This document shows, in pieces, positions 34,400-47,158 of a stretch of DNA of 64,000 nt (positions within the stretch are counted from its first letter, which is position 1; each line of letters starts with the position of its first letter). A model generated the notes under the pieces. It did not search any database and was not told the origin of the DNA. It saw only the letters and a list, made by a program, of their open reading frames with translations. The translations under genes were made by a program, and so were the position numbers. Source of the DNA: Balaenoptera acutorostrata (Eukaryota; Chordata; Mammalia; Artiodactyla; Balaenopteridae); NCBI RefSeq assembly GCF_949987535.1, contig NC_080064.1, positions 132,956,708-133,020,707 of the forward strand, given 5' to 3'.

Positions 34400-34525
34400 T
34401 GGTGGAAATAATAGACCTGAAGAGAAGAGGCTTAGAAAGGCTTTGTCCACATTCCTACACTTAATAAGAGGCAGGGTCAGGACGAGAACACAGGTCTGCC
34501 TGACACTAAGCCCGATTTTCACCAC
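34400..34525 (+). repeat. Second L2-class copy with the same 30-bp block
   Basis: 'gaagagaagaggcttagaaa' precedes a 30-bp block (34461-34490) identical to 33748-33777, then 'caggtctgcctgacactaag'. The shared flank GCTTAGAAAGGC in both copies suggests a local duplication or conversion of about 75 bp. Confidence 0.6.
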
Positions 34526-36664
34526 TATGTCATTCAGCCGTCCCTGGTTAACCCATCCTTGGCCACCAGCTGATTAGTGGCAGAATGTGGGCTAGAATCT
34601 GCCAACTCCTCAGAATTCTTGCTTCTCAAGCAATGGTCCTCCTCTGTAGAGGGCAGACCTTGAGTAACCAGTATATTCTTTAAGCTTCCTTGTGGAACAG
34701 TCAAATACAAGAAATTTTCTCCTTCCTTGGGGAAATTCCTCCTATAAAAAAGAAATATATCTTTGTCGATTTTTCATGGAATTTGAATTTCCCATCCTGG
34801 CTGGGTCCCAAGCCTCCTTTTTAGAACTGATTTCCAACAAAATTAAGCACAAATGGGTCCTAATACAACTAATAAAAATGCACTTTTCCCCACTTGGGCA
34901 AAATAAGAGGTGATATACCAACTGAAACTTCCTATTCTTATCAAGCAGAAAATAAATAGCAATCTCAGAGCATACCAGTTGCCATAATGCTTGTCTTTTC
35001 TTTCCAGTCTTCTGTGACAGTGGGAATTTCATGTGATTGGATATGAGTCTGGAGACCTGACCAATCAGCCACTAAGAATAATAATTTGGAATTTTCTTGA
35101 CCTTTTTAAGCTTTAGACTTTTTTGCTTATGAAATATGGTTATAGCTAATCTACCTACATCACTGGTTGGAACTGATGAACAAATGAGATCATGAGAATT
35201 AAAGATGTAGACACCATCTTTTCCCCTTACCCAGTAATCAACATCGCAAGTCCACTTTCAAGGGAAGGAAGTGAAGGAACGGGGACTGCTTTTTCCTGGT
35301 GAAACCCTGTGAAGAGAGAGGAAGAAGAGGCATATAATGTGGTTTCTTGGCACACCATCTCCCTGAGTATGAGTCTCAGTGAATCACTAGCCTTTGATAC
35401 AAGAGAAGCAGGTTTTTTCGGAAACCCTGTAGCATATTTCCCTGCTTCTGCCTGGAACATCAAACATTTATTGTGTCTACCTCATGAAAGACAATGGGCT
35501 TCAAAGATGAAACAGATATAGTCCCTGCTCTCAGAGAAAATTGAAATGGGAAGTGACCCCTAGAAGCTTCAGGGCAGAATGGTTCACAAACAGACAATGG
35601 AAAGGGAGATCTTTATTAGTTAATTTTATCAGGGTCAAGATTAATTCTGAAACTTTAGAAGATATGCTTAAACAAAAGCTGAATAATTATTCTCATAACT
35701 GGACAAGATGCATCACATCTCATTTGCCTGAGTGAAACAACAGATCACCCAGAATAATGGAGCTTCTTGCTTGCTTTGGAGGTACCTTCGATTTCATTCC
35801 CAAACTTTCTCAGATGTGAGGTTTTGAGAATAATCAAGGTGGAGTAAGACATTGAAAAGCAACAAAATGATAGAACACTGGAAAATAACAGAAATGGGTA
35901 GGCAGCTTCAGGGGAATTTGTAATGGAAGAGGGATGGCAGATCATGGCATGAACTAAACAAACTGTGTATTCACTTTGCAGCAATTATGTTACTAATTAG
36001 TGTGAAGGTAATCTAAATGAAAGATTTAAAAAAGCTGACATCTAGATTCATTTCAAGTTTTTTATTAATGTGTTAATAAGTTTCTTTAAATCTTCTTTTA
36101 TAGTGTCTAAGTATAAACTGGGCCAAGACTAAGTCTGGTAACATTGAATATTGAATGGATAAAGACTTGTCCTTGATCTTCTTCTTCTAAAACCCCTTTT
36201 AGTCCTTTATTTCCCTGCATCTTGGGGCACCAGACAAAACCTGCCTACCTAGGTGAGAACCCTGCTGTCTAAACCTCTCCCTGACCTACACACACCATCA
36301 GCACTTGCGTTCTGGATCTAATTTCAACATGACCCTACTCTCCACTGAGGAAAAAAACCAGTGAATCAATAGGAGTGTAGAGCCTCCATTAAAGGAGAAA
36401 ATGGAGCTGGTCCAGAGACAGAGATGGATTTAGAGAGCTAGGAAGGGAACCAGGGAAGCCAAAGGAGGAATGAGATTAAAAAAGGAGATGGTGAACCATT
36501 AGGCCAAATGCTGAAGAGCGGTCGTGGACAACTGAGAAGAGTTGGATTTAGCGATTAGAACTGATGAGCTGAGTAGAATGAGAGAAGAAAAGACAGAATG
36601 CAACATGTTAAGGAAAAAAATCAGCCTGTGAAGAAATGGAGACAAGGTTATAAAAATAATGATG
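34526..36664. other. Unique intergenic sequence
   Basis: No supported gene. Frames of 60-96 codons at 34692-35984 overlap on both strands without known domains. Confidence 0.45.
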
Positions 36665-36920
36665 ATAACCAATGTTTATTGGGGAGCTTAGCTGTGTGTC
36701 TAGAATTCCACAAAACACTTGGCATGTATTATCTCTTTACAGAGACCCTATTAAGTAGGCACTATCATTATCCCCATTTTAGATGAGCAAATTGCAACAC
36801 AGACTGGACAGTAATTTATGCAAGTTAATTTACTATGATACATTACCCATAATCTGGAGCTGATGAAACTCAGATCAAACTCAGAACTGTTCGACTCTTG
36901 ACTGCTAGCTTACTGTGCCT
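36665..36920 (+). repeat. Ancient L2/MIR-class repeat
   Basis: 'ccaatgtttattggggagct', 'accctattaagtaggcacta', 'tcattatccccattttagat' are class-typical. Confidence 0.6.
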
Positions 36921-37509
36921 CTCACTCTAGATTTGTTTGATTCAGAGGAAGGAAATAGTTTTATCTGTATCTCATGAGGAGAATGTGGTTTGGGGGAACT
37001 TTTTGTTAAGACAGGGAAGCTGTAAGGATATGTGTGAGCAGATGGGAGAGGAGCACTGGAGATGGAGGTTGAAGATATAAAAAGATGAGTCTACTAAATG
37101 GAAACTTGCAATTGATGGGATAGAATTTCCCAAGGATAGAAAGGGCTCTGATTACAAACACAGCTGGAAAAGTTAAATTACGACATAAGAAAAGGAAGAA
37201 AATGCTTACTGGGTTTGGTGATGAGGAAATAATTTTGTTTGCAAGAGCTTTAAAACTTAGATTTTACAGAGGAAGTCAGTTGTTAACAAATATTCAGTTA
37301 TTTCTCAGATGAGTTATGCACCCTGTCAAGTAGAGTCAACAACAGCATTGCCCGTCATTTCTAATTATTTTCTAGACACTGATTATGATGATGTAAAACA
37401 ATTTATCAGTACTCCATCATGTAAAATATTTACGTTGCTCCATTCATCTGAGAAATTATATTCCTCAGGTAGTCTCTGGATAGGTAGGGCATGTCAATTG
37501 GAATTCCTT
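36921..37509. other. Unique intergenic sequence
   Basis: Nothing recognisable. Confidence 0.45.
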
Positions 37510-37885
37510 TGATTTCAAGGGTCAGGAACCCAACTGGAACTAACTTAGGTAAAAGAGGATTGCCTTGTCTCACACAGCCAGACCCCAGGAAGGACAGGGA
37601 TGTAGCCAGCCTTGGGAGAACGGGAACATGGGGCTTGAATAGCAGCAGGATTCTCTATCCCTTATCTCTGTTTCTCTCTGTTGCTGACTTCATTCACTCC
37701 TACTCCAGGCTACAAGCTGTCCCTGGGTTCAATCTCCATCCCTTCCTTACCAGAAAGAAAGAAAGGCACTTTTCCCAAACTCCAGTGTGAAAATCCCAGG
37801 GAAAGGCTCAGAGTGCATTAACCTGGGTCATGTTCCCAACTCACGGGGCCAATCACTGACCAGAGGAGTGAGGTCAGCTCCCATC
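37510..37885 (+). repeat. Ancient LTR-like repeat, family unresolved
   Basis: 'gtcaggaacccaactggaac', 'ttgctgacttcattcactcc', 'ccagggaaaggctcagagtg' and 'ggccaatcactgaccagagg' are in the order of an old LTR-type family, perhaps related to 10380-10900. Confidence 0.4.
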
Positions 37886-39069
37886 CAGACCACTTGCAGC
37901 CAGGTGCAAGGTGGGGAAGTTCAGTTCTTCTAAAATAAGGAAATGCTGTTTCCAGAAGAAAGAAAGGATGATGGTCAGAAACAAATAATAAAAATCTACT
38001 GCCTAAGTGTAGTCAGTTCTTTTACTGATGGGGAAAGTGAAGCACAGAGGCATTAGAAAATCAACTCAGAGTCTTCTTGAGTAAGAACGGACAATAGATG
38101 CGGTTCTTTTTATTAATCTTGCTGCTAAATTATTCTGGCTATTGTGTTAAAAGTTGGATTTGGTTTTGGTCGTAATGATTGCTGTTCCCCAGTTGTATTC
38201 TTTGTAAGCAAAGAGAAGTATGTGACTAGGAGTACGTATTTCTGGATATATCCTCAAGGGTCAGCTTCCCTCTTCTCCACAGAAAGTAGTAGGAAAATAC
38301 TGATAACAAATTTACCTTGGGCCACCAAGACTCTGCTTGATTCAGGCCTGTCTTCACCTGAGTTATTCATGGTGCTCTCAGAAAGAGCCCCACCTGCAGA
38401 GTCATAATGAATGAGCTAAGAAATAGGAAACTTCAGCTCCATCTGGTCTGCTGACACAAGCCTTTGAGCTATCATTTCATTTGTCACAGTTCATTTAAAG
38501 TGAGGACTTGCTTCCTTCCCAGTCCTGAGAATATAGACATTTAGGCATTCTAGAATATGGACGACATATGTCCAATTTGTATCACTTCACTTTAAATATT
38601 TTAAAGGAATTGGCATATTTCACACAGCTTAAGGATAGTTTTCTCCTCATTAATGAAAGGAATTTGCAAAAGTAATTACTGAATACTTAGAAGTAAAGCA
38701 GAACATAAGGATTATCATTGTAGGCAGAGCTCTTGGAAATATATATACATGAAAAGAAGGCAACGTGAACTTGAATAATGCTTATGTCTAATTTATTGTG
38801 TGCAGATCTTTGGCTGGAATGCTGAAAGATTCATTGAGAAAAACTCAATTCATTGTTTCATTGTTGAGAAAATAAAAGGGACTTTTCTATTAACCTCCAG
38901 ATTAGTAAGTACAATACACAAAACATGTTTCTTAACTAGCAGAATGGCTTTTAGGACTAAAATTAGTCCTAATGGATATTTTTCAAGTATTTCCTGTTCT
39001 CTGCCACCCACTCATTCAGATTCAGATTCAACTAACTGTTCGTGATTGACTGCTCTGTTCTGGCACTTT
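37886..39069. other. Unique intergenic sequence
   Basis: No gene or repeat identified. Short frames at 38144-38407 and 38800-39045 lack domains. Confidence 0.45.
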
Positions 39070-39300
39070 GCTACATGCTCCTATTACCTCATTTGATTCT
39101 CACTTCAACTTCGGAGGAGTCTCAGAATTCTCATTTTACAGAGACTTAGGGAAATTAAGAGCCTTAAGTAAGGCCTGATCAGTGTTGAGTGAGGAGCTGG
39201 GGTTCTGGCATCAGAATCTGGTTTTTTCCAGATACCATGACCTGTGCTCCTTCCTCTGACCCTTGTCTCCATTTTATCAGAGTCAGTGAGTTGTATCAAC
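39070..39300 (+). repeat. Ancient L2-class repeat
   Basis: 'tacatgctcctattacctca', 'ttctcattttacagagactt' and 'gagctggggttctggcatca' follow the class pattern. Confidence 0.5.
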
Positions 39301-41512
39301 ATTTAGGTATCAAACAGCAAAAGGAATGGGAGTGAGAAGAAAAATATTCTTTCTTTGCTAATTTCAATTTTATGAACAAAAAAATCAAGCCGTTTGCAGA
39401 GAAATAACAAAGAATAGAGCAACCATAGTTTGAGTAGTCATGAGGCATGATCTAAAACCATCTGTTCTTTCCCATGTCTTTTGCGCGTGTGTCTGTTTGC
39501 TTTCTGTAGTGTCAACAAGTTCTCTGTGTGGCAGAAAGGCGTGAAAGATGAAACACAGCAGGTTTGAATTACAGGGTTGTATGGGTAGGGGCTATCCCCC
39601 CAACTCATGGAATTTTATTTACTGATTAAAAGCCTTGTGTAGCATGTGTTCAAAGACAGCTGTGTCTTGGAAGAAGCGATATCACACTGGTGTTATCAGA
39701 GGGTCATGTAGCCATGTGGGACCTTAAGATAAACAGTCCTGCACAGTCTGTCCCAGTCAATACACAATTTGCCAACTTCGCATGAAATGTCCTTTGGCAA
39801 ATAAAAAGGTTCTCTTAGGGAAATGTAGGATGGATACATGCTGGTATTTTTACCTCAAATTAAAATAGAGTTATCAAGTGGATTATTAAGGAACAAAAAT
39901 TAATTATTCCTGAACACATCACCCTAATAATAAAACTAATTTCATTTTTTGTGTATTCCCTTCCTGGGGACATCACTGTCTTTAGGATGCATCACTTTGG
40001 CTCCTGTGATCTCTTTTGAAGAATGACAATTTGCAAGAGTTGGAATGCCTGACCTTGTGTTTTATTGTGCAAGGTCATGGCCCTCAGCAGTATGGTTGCA
40101 TGGTGTTTGTTTGTCCTTTTATGCATTCCCTGGTGGTGTCTAGATGTTCAAACCAACATACTAAGAACAAAATAAGTGTGCTAAGGAAGACCCATTTCTC
40201 TGCAGCTGGCTCTCCCCAGTCATTTCTGGTACAAAAGGCAGACCCCAGGGACTGCTTCCTGATCATGCATTTTCAGTTTCTTAAGTAACTGCAACAGGAA
40301 GCCATGAGGCTAGGCCTTATTTCCTCAGATGCGTTGTTTTTGTCAGCCCATTGCTCCTATCACTATTCAGCTTCTAGCTTTTTACATTTTTAAATAAATC
40401 CCTTTTTTTTCTTTAAAAAAAAAAGAAAGATCATGCTCAAAACGCAACACTCATTGCTGCCAGTAAAAGCAATGAAAAACGAAAAAGATATAGGAGCTCT
40501 TCCACTGTTCACTAGTCTTCCTTCGACTGTAGGTCAACCCTTCTGAGCTTGTTTTTCCGGGAACAAGCAGGAGGACAGAGAAATAGCTTCAGGAGGGTCA
40601 CCTCGATGCACACAAGGTTGCAAGACTCACCCCATTTTAATCACTCTTCTCTCCCCCAGCTCCCCGCTCTCTCCTCTTTTTCTCTCTCCCTGTCCCTTGT
40701 CCATATTCTCCCTCCTCCATTTTCTCCCTTATATCCTTTTATCTGGTCAGGTTTTTAATATTGTTAGAATATTAAGATTAATGAAATAATACTTGAGTGT
40801 TCTGATGACCTCCGAGGAAGGTTCTTTGGATTTCCTCGTTCTCTCATAACTAATGTCTTCTGTGGGAGTAAACTGTTCATCCATCAAGCATATTAGCTCT
40901 TCTCCAGCAAGTTAACCATTCATTAGGCGATTTTTTTTTTTTTTTCAAGATTAAGGCCAAGGATCTGTATTGGCTCCTCGCGGGAAGGAAATGGAAACAA
41001 TTCCAAGGGCTGCTGTCCTTGGGTAAAGAGGAGAGCAGTACCATTGCGGGGAGGTTGGGGGGGCATTCAAGGCCTTCTATAATCTGCCCCAAACTACCTT
41101 TTCAGCCTTGCCTCCTACAATCCCCTGACAAGTCTGTAGCCTTCTCTCAAGGTAAACTGAACTTCTTTCTTTTCCCTTAGTATATGAAACAGGCCCCAGA
41201 CCTTAGCTTATATGCTCTTCCCACTGCCTGGAAAGCACCATCCCATACCTGAAACATGACAGGCACACACGCAGTGCCTCACATGCTCCTTCTGTCAGGG
41301 AAAGTGCATCTATCCTTGAAGGCCCAGTCCTAGGCCCATCTCTTCCTCTGCCTTCCTTGAGTAGCTCACCTTGGTCCATCCCTTCTTTTCTTCTCTGAAC
41401 ACCTACAGCACTTACCTGTGTCAGGCAAAAGTTAATCTCCATGATGAAAACATGCTGGCACTGAAACTGAATATGATGTTCTTGATAAAATTTATCAGGC
41501 TTTGAAAAAGTG
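39301..41512. other. Unique sequence with possible LINE-like scrap
   Basis: No supported gene. 41100-41440 resembles old L2/CR1 text. A poly-A/T stretch lies near 40408-40430 and another at 40930-40945. Confidence 0.42.
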
Positions 41513-41513
41513 A

Positions 41514-41516
<3 letters not shown>

Positions 41517-41549
<33 letters not shown>
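41517..41549 (+). repeat. (GT)n microsatellite
   Basis: About 16 perfect GT units. Confidence 0.97.
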
Positions 41550-41550
<1 letters not shown>

Positions 41551-41719
41551 ATGTGTGTCTCAATGAAGAAGCTGAAGGCTGAGAGGGTGAGAAGAAGAGA
41601 TAATGAATACAGAGAGAATAACTAGAGAGAAGTGATAAAAATAAAATATCACCTCCTGGTCCTGATCACTTATCTTACAGAACCCATTTTTGCTAGTCCT
41701 CTCCCATAGCTGTGCTAAT

Positions 41720-41738
41720 TCTCTCTCTCTCTCTCTCT
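41720..41738 (+). repeat. (CT)n microsatellite
   Basis: About nine CT units. Confidence 0.95.
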
Positions 41739-41864
41739 ACTTTGGCCTTCATCCTGCAGCTGCCAGTCTTATAGATGGTAGAAACTCACCAAGGCTTCTC
41801 AAGCACCAGTTCAATATTTTAAAAAACATCTTTTCAATTTGGAGAGACCACTATACACACAACA

Positions 41865-41880
41865 ACACACACACACACAC
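41865..41880 (+). repeat. (AC)n microsatellite
   Basis: About eight AC units, preceded by imperfect ACAC/ACAAC sequence. Confidence 0.93.
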
Positions 41881-41899
41881 TCTATACCCCAAATGCCAA

Positions 41900-43234
41900 A
41901 ATGTCCACTAAATTGCACTTAAACCTCCTAAATGCTACTCCTTCTGCATCCTGTTGGCCAAAACTAAAAACTGAATAGTTTATATTCTTCTCCCTTCCTT
42001 TCTCCAGCCTTTTCCTGAAAGTTCTAATGGTATTAGACCAGCTTCAGGCAGTCTCCATCTCGCTCTGTAGTCTAGTCTGCACATACGCTGAAGCCTTTGA
42101 CACGTCAAACAAAACCTCCTGGTACTTTTGTTTTCTAGTGTGTACACACATATCCTTATAATGTCGGAATAACATGCTCTGTAAATAAAATGTGAACATT
42201 AAAACGTGTTTTTGAGTACCTAATTTTGCTTCTATACTAAAGACATATTTGTGAAAGGTAATGGAAAAGTTGTAGACTTTGTAATACCTTTTTCAGATAA
42301 AATCCTAAAGGTATTCATATATATTCATATATATAGCCATAGCCATACACATGTCAAACTTACGATAATTAATAACTCATGTGGTTTTGAGATGAAAGAA
42401 CAATGAAACAAACATGGAAAGTATTAGAGATGAAACTTTCCTTCCTTCCTTCCTTTCTCCCCATCTTTTCCTTTCTTTCAATAAATATTTAGTATCTGCT
42501 ACATATGTATTTGGTGCTGTAGGGAATAGAAAGATTAAAACACTGACCTCTGCCCTGAAGTCACTTTCAGTCTTGTTAGGAAGATAAGGCATGATGGAAA
42601 AGATTATATGATATAGACATTAAAAGATTAATACATAAAATGTCATGAAGTAATATGTGATTATATAGCAAATAAGTGGTGTTGGCGATCAGTGCTACAG
42701 TTTTGAGGTGGACATCTTTGTGGGTTGGGTGGTCCCAGCAGACTTCCTAGATGAGGAAGAGCTTCAGATGGGCAGAAAAGAGAAGCACAGGACAATTCTG
42801 ATGGAGGGAACTAAACTAAGCGGTGGATTAAAAGACTGTATGTGGGATTAAAATGTTGTATTGATAATATGATCTCGATGATGTTTTAAAAACAGATGCT
42901 TAGAAAAAGAAAAGACAAGAAATATGGAAAAATACAGTGGTTGACTTTGAGCGGTGGGACTATGGTTTTCTTGGTATCTGTCTATTTTCCAAATTATCTA
43001 TCATGAACCTAAAAAAAGAAAATAGCATAATGGAACCTTAGAAAAGTCATGCATCAATTTCTGTTGACCTTTTGCTCACAAATCTTCTAGTGACAATACA
43101 GGATTATCTCTCCTAGCTCATGTTTATAACAGGCTATTCAGTTATTTTTCTCACAGAAATGTAGGGACAATTTCCATGATTAATGTTTTATTTGATATGT
43201 TAGGTAACTTTCGTGTTCTCTTCCATTCAGCATA
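41900..43234 (+). other. Mostly unique sequence with an L2 fragment
   Basis: The part 42475-42600 ('ttcaataaatatttagtatc', 'tctgccctgaagtcactttc', 'gttaggaagataaggcatga') is L2-type. The rest has no identified gene. A short TTCC run lies at about 42437-42460. Confidence 0.45.
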
Positions 43235-43850
43235 TTAGCCATTGTTCCAGTTATCTTCTGTGTAATAAAATCACCCCAAAACTTAGTGGAGTAAAACAAG
43301 GTTTTATTGTGCTTATGGATTCCATGGATCAGATATAAGGACAGGGCACACAGGGAGAATTTGTCTTTGCTCCACGATGTCTGGGCCCTCCACTGGAAGA
43401 TTAAAAAGTTTGGGGTGATGACTGCCGGAGGCTGGAATTATCTGAAGGCTCATTCACTCAGACATCTGGCAGGGGATACTGGCTGTTGACTGGAATATAA
43501 GCTGAGGCTATTGGCCAGAACACATACATGTGACCTCTTTGTGTCACTGGGCTTCCTTATAATATGGAGGTTGTTTTCTAAGGGTGTGCCCAAGTAAGAG
43601 AGAGAACCAGGCAGAATCCATATCCCCTTTTACCATCTTCTATGACATAGCCTTGGAAATCACACGGCCTCACTTTCACCACAGTCTATTGGTCAAGGCA
43701 GTCACAAAGCCCACCTCCCCCTCTCATTTCAAGGGGAGGAGAGACAGTCTCTGCCTCTTGATGGAGAAGTAACAAGGTTCCAGAAGAACATGGGGAACTA
43801 GACAAATTTCTGTGACAATTTTTAGAGAATATAATCTACCACAGTCATTG
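43235..43850 (+). repeat. Ancient LTR-like repeat (MLT1/MaLR-type)
   Basis: 'tgtgtaataaaatcacccca' then 'aaacttagtggagtaaaaca', 'gctccacgatgtctgggccc', 'tcattcactcagacatctgg' and the closing 'gaatataatctaccacagtc' are ordered LTR-type blocks. No internal viral gene is present. Confidence 0.55.
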
Positions 43851-45248
43851 TCATGCTTTCTCTTGCAGTTAAGTCAGTTGTGCCCAATTATTGCTGAAAA
43901 AGCCAGATGAGCCACAGATTTTCAGGCCCAGAGCTATGTTCAATGGCAGAGAGACTCCTTAGTTCAGTGATACCAAGTATCTGCTGCAAGTTGCCTTTCC
44001 ACTGGAGAAAGGAAGGTCCCACCTTCATCACTGAAATGATTTCGTTTATAGTCCTGGAAATGCTGTTTACGTTATTAATATGCTGACCAAGACCAGAAAG
44101 TTCTGCTGAGAGAGTCCCTGTCTCATTGAAGTTTACATTCTATGTTATATTTACATTCTATGTTATATTTATAAATACATAAAGCCTTTACTTGAGTGTG
44201 GAAGGACAAAACAGACTCAACAGAGGGAGTTTGGAAAAAGAGCAGAGAAAGAAGGAAAGTGAGTACATGAGAGAGAGAGAGGACCAGTGGAAGGAGATTT
44301 TCTTAATATCTTCCATTCATCATTGCCAAGTGGGAAATCTTGGTTGATAGCAGTTGGGTCTTGGTCGGCAGAAGATTAGCAGAATGATCTCCAAATCATT
44401 CTGCTTAGGCCTGTGAGAAGCTTAGGTAAAATAAAAAATGAGACTCTAGTCTTAGGAAGTTTATTTGTCAGGGTGAGGGGTGTCAAAGGAAAATCACATA
44501 CATATATATTTCACTTTTTCACTCTACAGTGAGAATGTGAGTGGTCATTTAATCAGAGTGGTGCAACTTAAAAACGGAATGAAATTAGAATAGAAATAAA
44601 ATTTACCAAGTTTCCCTGCAGCCACACTTTTAGTCCAATACAACAGAGATGCTTTATTTAGTCCTGTAAAGGTAATGGCTCAAGGAGCCAAGGGAAGAAT
44701 GTCTTAGAACAGTATTTCCAAACTTATTTGACAACAAAAGCCACCTATTAGATACAGATTTCAGGGCCAGCCTCCTGGAGATTCTGATTGTGTTTCTCGG
44801 GTGGGCTTAGGAAACTATTTTTTATAGAAGATTCTATTATAAGGAAAATTTGGAAAATTGAGATCTAGAAGAAATTGCAATTGACCAAAGAGGAGTGAAA
44901 ACACAAAGAACTGCTTGTGCAAATAAAAACACAGAAGCACAGTTAATTAAATGCTTTGTGCACCTTTCACAAGTTGACTGAATCTATGGCGGCAACACTA
45001 TAGATAAATACAATAAAAATAAATTCATAATACATTTGTCAAGATATTTCCAGCAAATGTGAGTCTCTAAAAAGTAGGTATAGTTACTCACAATTGTGCA
45101 AATAAATGCATCACATTGATGTTTTTAGCCTATAAGTAGGTTCTGAATAAAGGTAAAATTAAAAACATACAATGTTTAAAATTAATCAAAATCATTTTAA
45201 AGGATTCAAATTTTAAATCCTCCTCATAATGATCAAAAGTCCCTTTCA
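43851..45248. other. Unique sequence with a possible MER5-like scrap
   Basis: 44710-44830 ('gtatttccaaacttatttga', 'cagggccagcctcctggaga', 'ttctgattgtgtttctcggg') resembles a MER5-type DNA-transposon remnant. The rest shows no gene. Confidence 0.42.
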
Positions 45249-45345
45249 GGGCTTCCCTGGTGGCACAGTGGTTAGGAATCCCCCTGCCAATGCAGGGGAC
45301 AGAGGTTCGAGCCCTGGTCCAGGAAGATCCTACATGCCAAAGAAG
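45249..45345 (+). mobile_element. Truncated CHR-type SINE, plus strand
   Basis: The tRNA-derived head GGGCTTCCCTGGTGGCACAG and 'tggttaggaatccccctgcc', then GAGGTTCGAGCCCTGGTCC, is followed by a rapidly diverging body ending near 'gcagcagcaagtggagtg'. It lacks the long GC-rich CHR body and any poly-A tail. Confidence 0.85.
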
Positions 45346-46030
45346 CAGCAGCAAGTGGAGTGAAGACAAACAGTAAGAAATCTCTGTACTGTATCTTTAT
45401 GTAGTTAAAAATGTAAGTGCTGATCGCCACATTCACCCTTCTTTCCATCTGGTTTAGTCCCTTTTCTTGTCTCTGTATACGTCTTTTCTCAGTTCTCTGG
45501 TCTTTCTTTCACTGATTTCAGGGAACTTTTGTCCTAAATGGCTTTTACTCTAGAAGCATCTAATTTCATTGAGCCTCAGCTGTTCCTCTCTAAGACACAT
45601 AGTATCTCAGCGTTTTATACTATTGAAAAGAGCAAATAACTTTTCAACAAATTCAAAATAAGTCAGAGCTTGCTCATCAAATATCACCAACTTAAATTAG
45701 ACAAATATTTCTTCTCTTGTGCTTTGAAAGTATGATTTATATATGAGATAAATGACAAAGGAGATGGCCAGAGGGGTTGGCTTCTTTTCTGAGATCTGCT
45801 TCTTCTTCTTCACCATCAGCAAACAGGGTATCTGATCTCTATCAGGGCAGGGACAACCTGTCCAGAGTTTCTGTGTCTTTAACCTTTTAGGAATGGGAGA
45901 GCTCCTCTTCATCATGCATTTTAGTCCTTGGTGACTTCCTGAATAATCCAAGGATCTGCAAGTCACGTGAGTTATCATGTGTGTGGTCAGTGCTTTATAG
46001 ATTTTATTGAGTTGTGAGATTCTGCTATAG
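45346..46030. other. Unique intergenic sequence
   Basis: No gene or recognised repeat. Confidence 0.45.
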
Positions 46031-46244
46031 CACGGTTTCTCAAGCTGGGTACTTTCAGCTTTTCAGGCCAAATAATTTTTTTGTTATGTAAAGCTGTCTT
46101 CTGCATTGTAGGATGTAGCATCCTTGAATAGCGGGTAGAACCCACTAGATATAGCATTACCTCAGTTGTGACAACCAAAAAATTTCCAGACATTGCCAAT
46201 TTTCCCCCAAGGGAAAAAAAATTGTCCCTGGTTGAGAATCACTG
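46031..46244 (-). mobile_element. MER20 hAT DNA-transposon remnant
   Basis: The plus strand reads CACGGTTTCTCAAGCTGGGT ... 'tgcattgtaggatgtagcat' ... 'ccagacattgccaattttcc' ... CCTGGTTGAGAATCACTG, which is MER20 in reverse orientation with both ends kept. MER20 copies in other mammals can act as regulatory elements; nothing here shows that for this copy. Confidence 0.85.
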
Positions 46245-46934
46245 TAGTGTAGTTAAGAGGTGGTAAATGGTGATTACTTAGCGTGAGCCTTAAAGATTAT
46301 ATACACATTTTGATTTTTCTATATACTTTCTTGCCATTCTTTGGCACATGGTATACTTTTGAGTATGGTGGCATTTATCTATACTCAATTTATTTTATAT
46401 AATTCTTACTCATTTTCTTATTATATTTATCTATTTCATTATAATATAATTTTTTCCATTATTTTTTCTCATTATATTTACCACCATGCAGAAAAATGTC
46501 TACCAGTTTTTCAAATGCCACCTCCATGGAACTTCTCTTATTCTCACTATCTGAAGCCTTAAAACAAAGAAGAATTAACACAAATAGAAACTCAAGTGAA
46601 GAAGTTAATTTATGGGGAAACAAGTTCTATATTATACAGGTAAAATTTGAAGTGATGGTAGAATTAGTGTTATGTCCAGCACCTACTTGAAGAGAAGTTG
46701 GGATATAGACCTGGGAGTCAACAGTATAGATGAGAACTGAAATTATGAAATATCCAAGAGAAAAATGAAAAGGCTCAGAGGGCTGAAAATTATACCTTAA
46801 CATGAAGCAATGGAAATGAAACTAGCAAAAAGAGAAAAAGATATTTATTGATTGAAATAATAAAAGCTAATGATTGATTAATAATTAGATGAATGGCAAC
46901 CCTACCCCAGGGGTCACAATAAAGCCCCAACTGT
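46245..46934. other. AT-rich unique sequence
   Basis: No gene identified. Confidence 0.45.
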
Positions 46935-47011
46935 AGGAAAAAGGAAGAAAGAAAGAAAAAAAAGAAGAAAGAAAGGAAAGAAGGAAGGAAGGGAGGAAAG
47001 AAGGAAGAAAA
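46935..47011 (+). repeat. Purine (GAAA/GGAA)n tract
   Basis: A nearly pure purine run of mixed GAAA and GGAA units, a local simple repeat about 135 bp left of the S100A11 retrocopy. Confidence 0.93.
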
Positions 47012-47145
47012 ATTCTATCTACTAACTGTATATTCCAAAAGATCATTGCAGAGACTTAGTGGAAAAGCAGTGGGTGGACTTGTGGGTTTGGGGTGAGATG
47101 GAGAGGATACAAGAGAGGCACATGATAACTTGCCAGGCTTGAGTT

Positions 47146-47158
47146 GAGCATGTATTCT
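47146..47158 (+). repeat. Left target-site duplication of the S100A11 retrocopy
   Basis: GAGCATGTATTCT, identical to 47733-47745. Confidence 0.93.
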
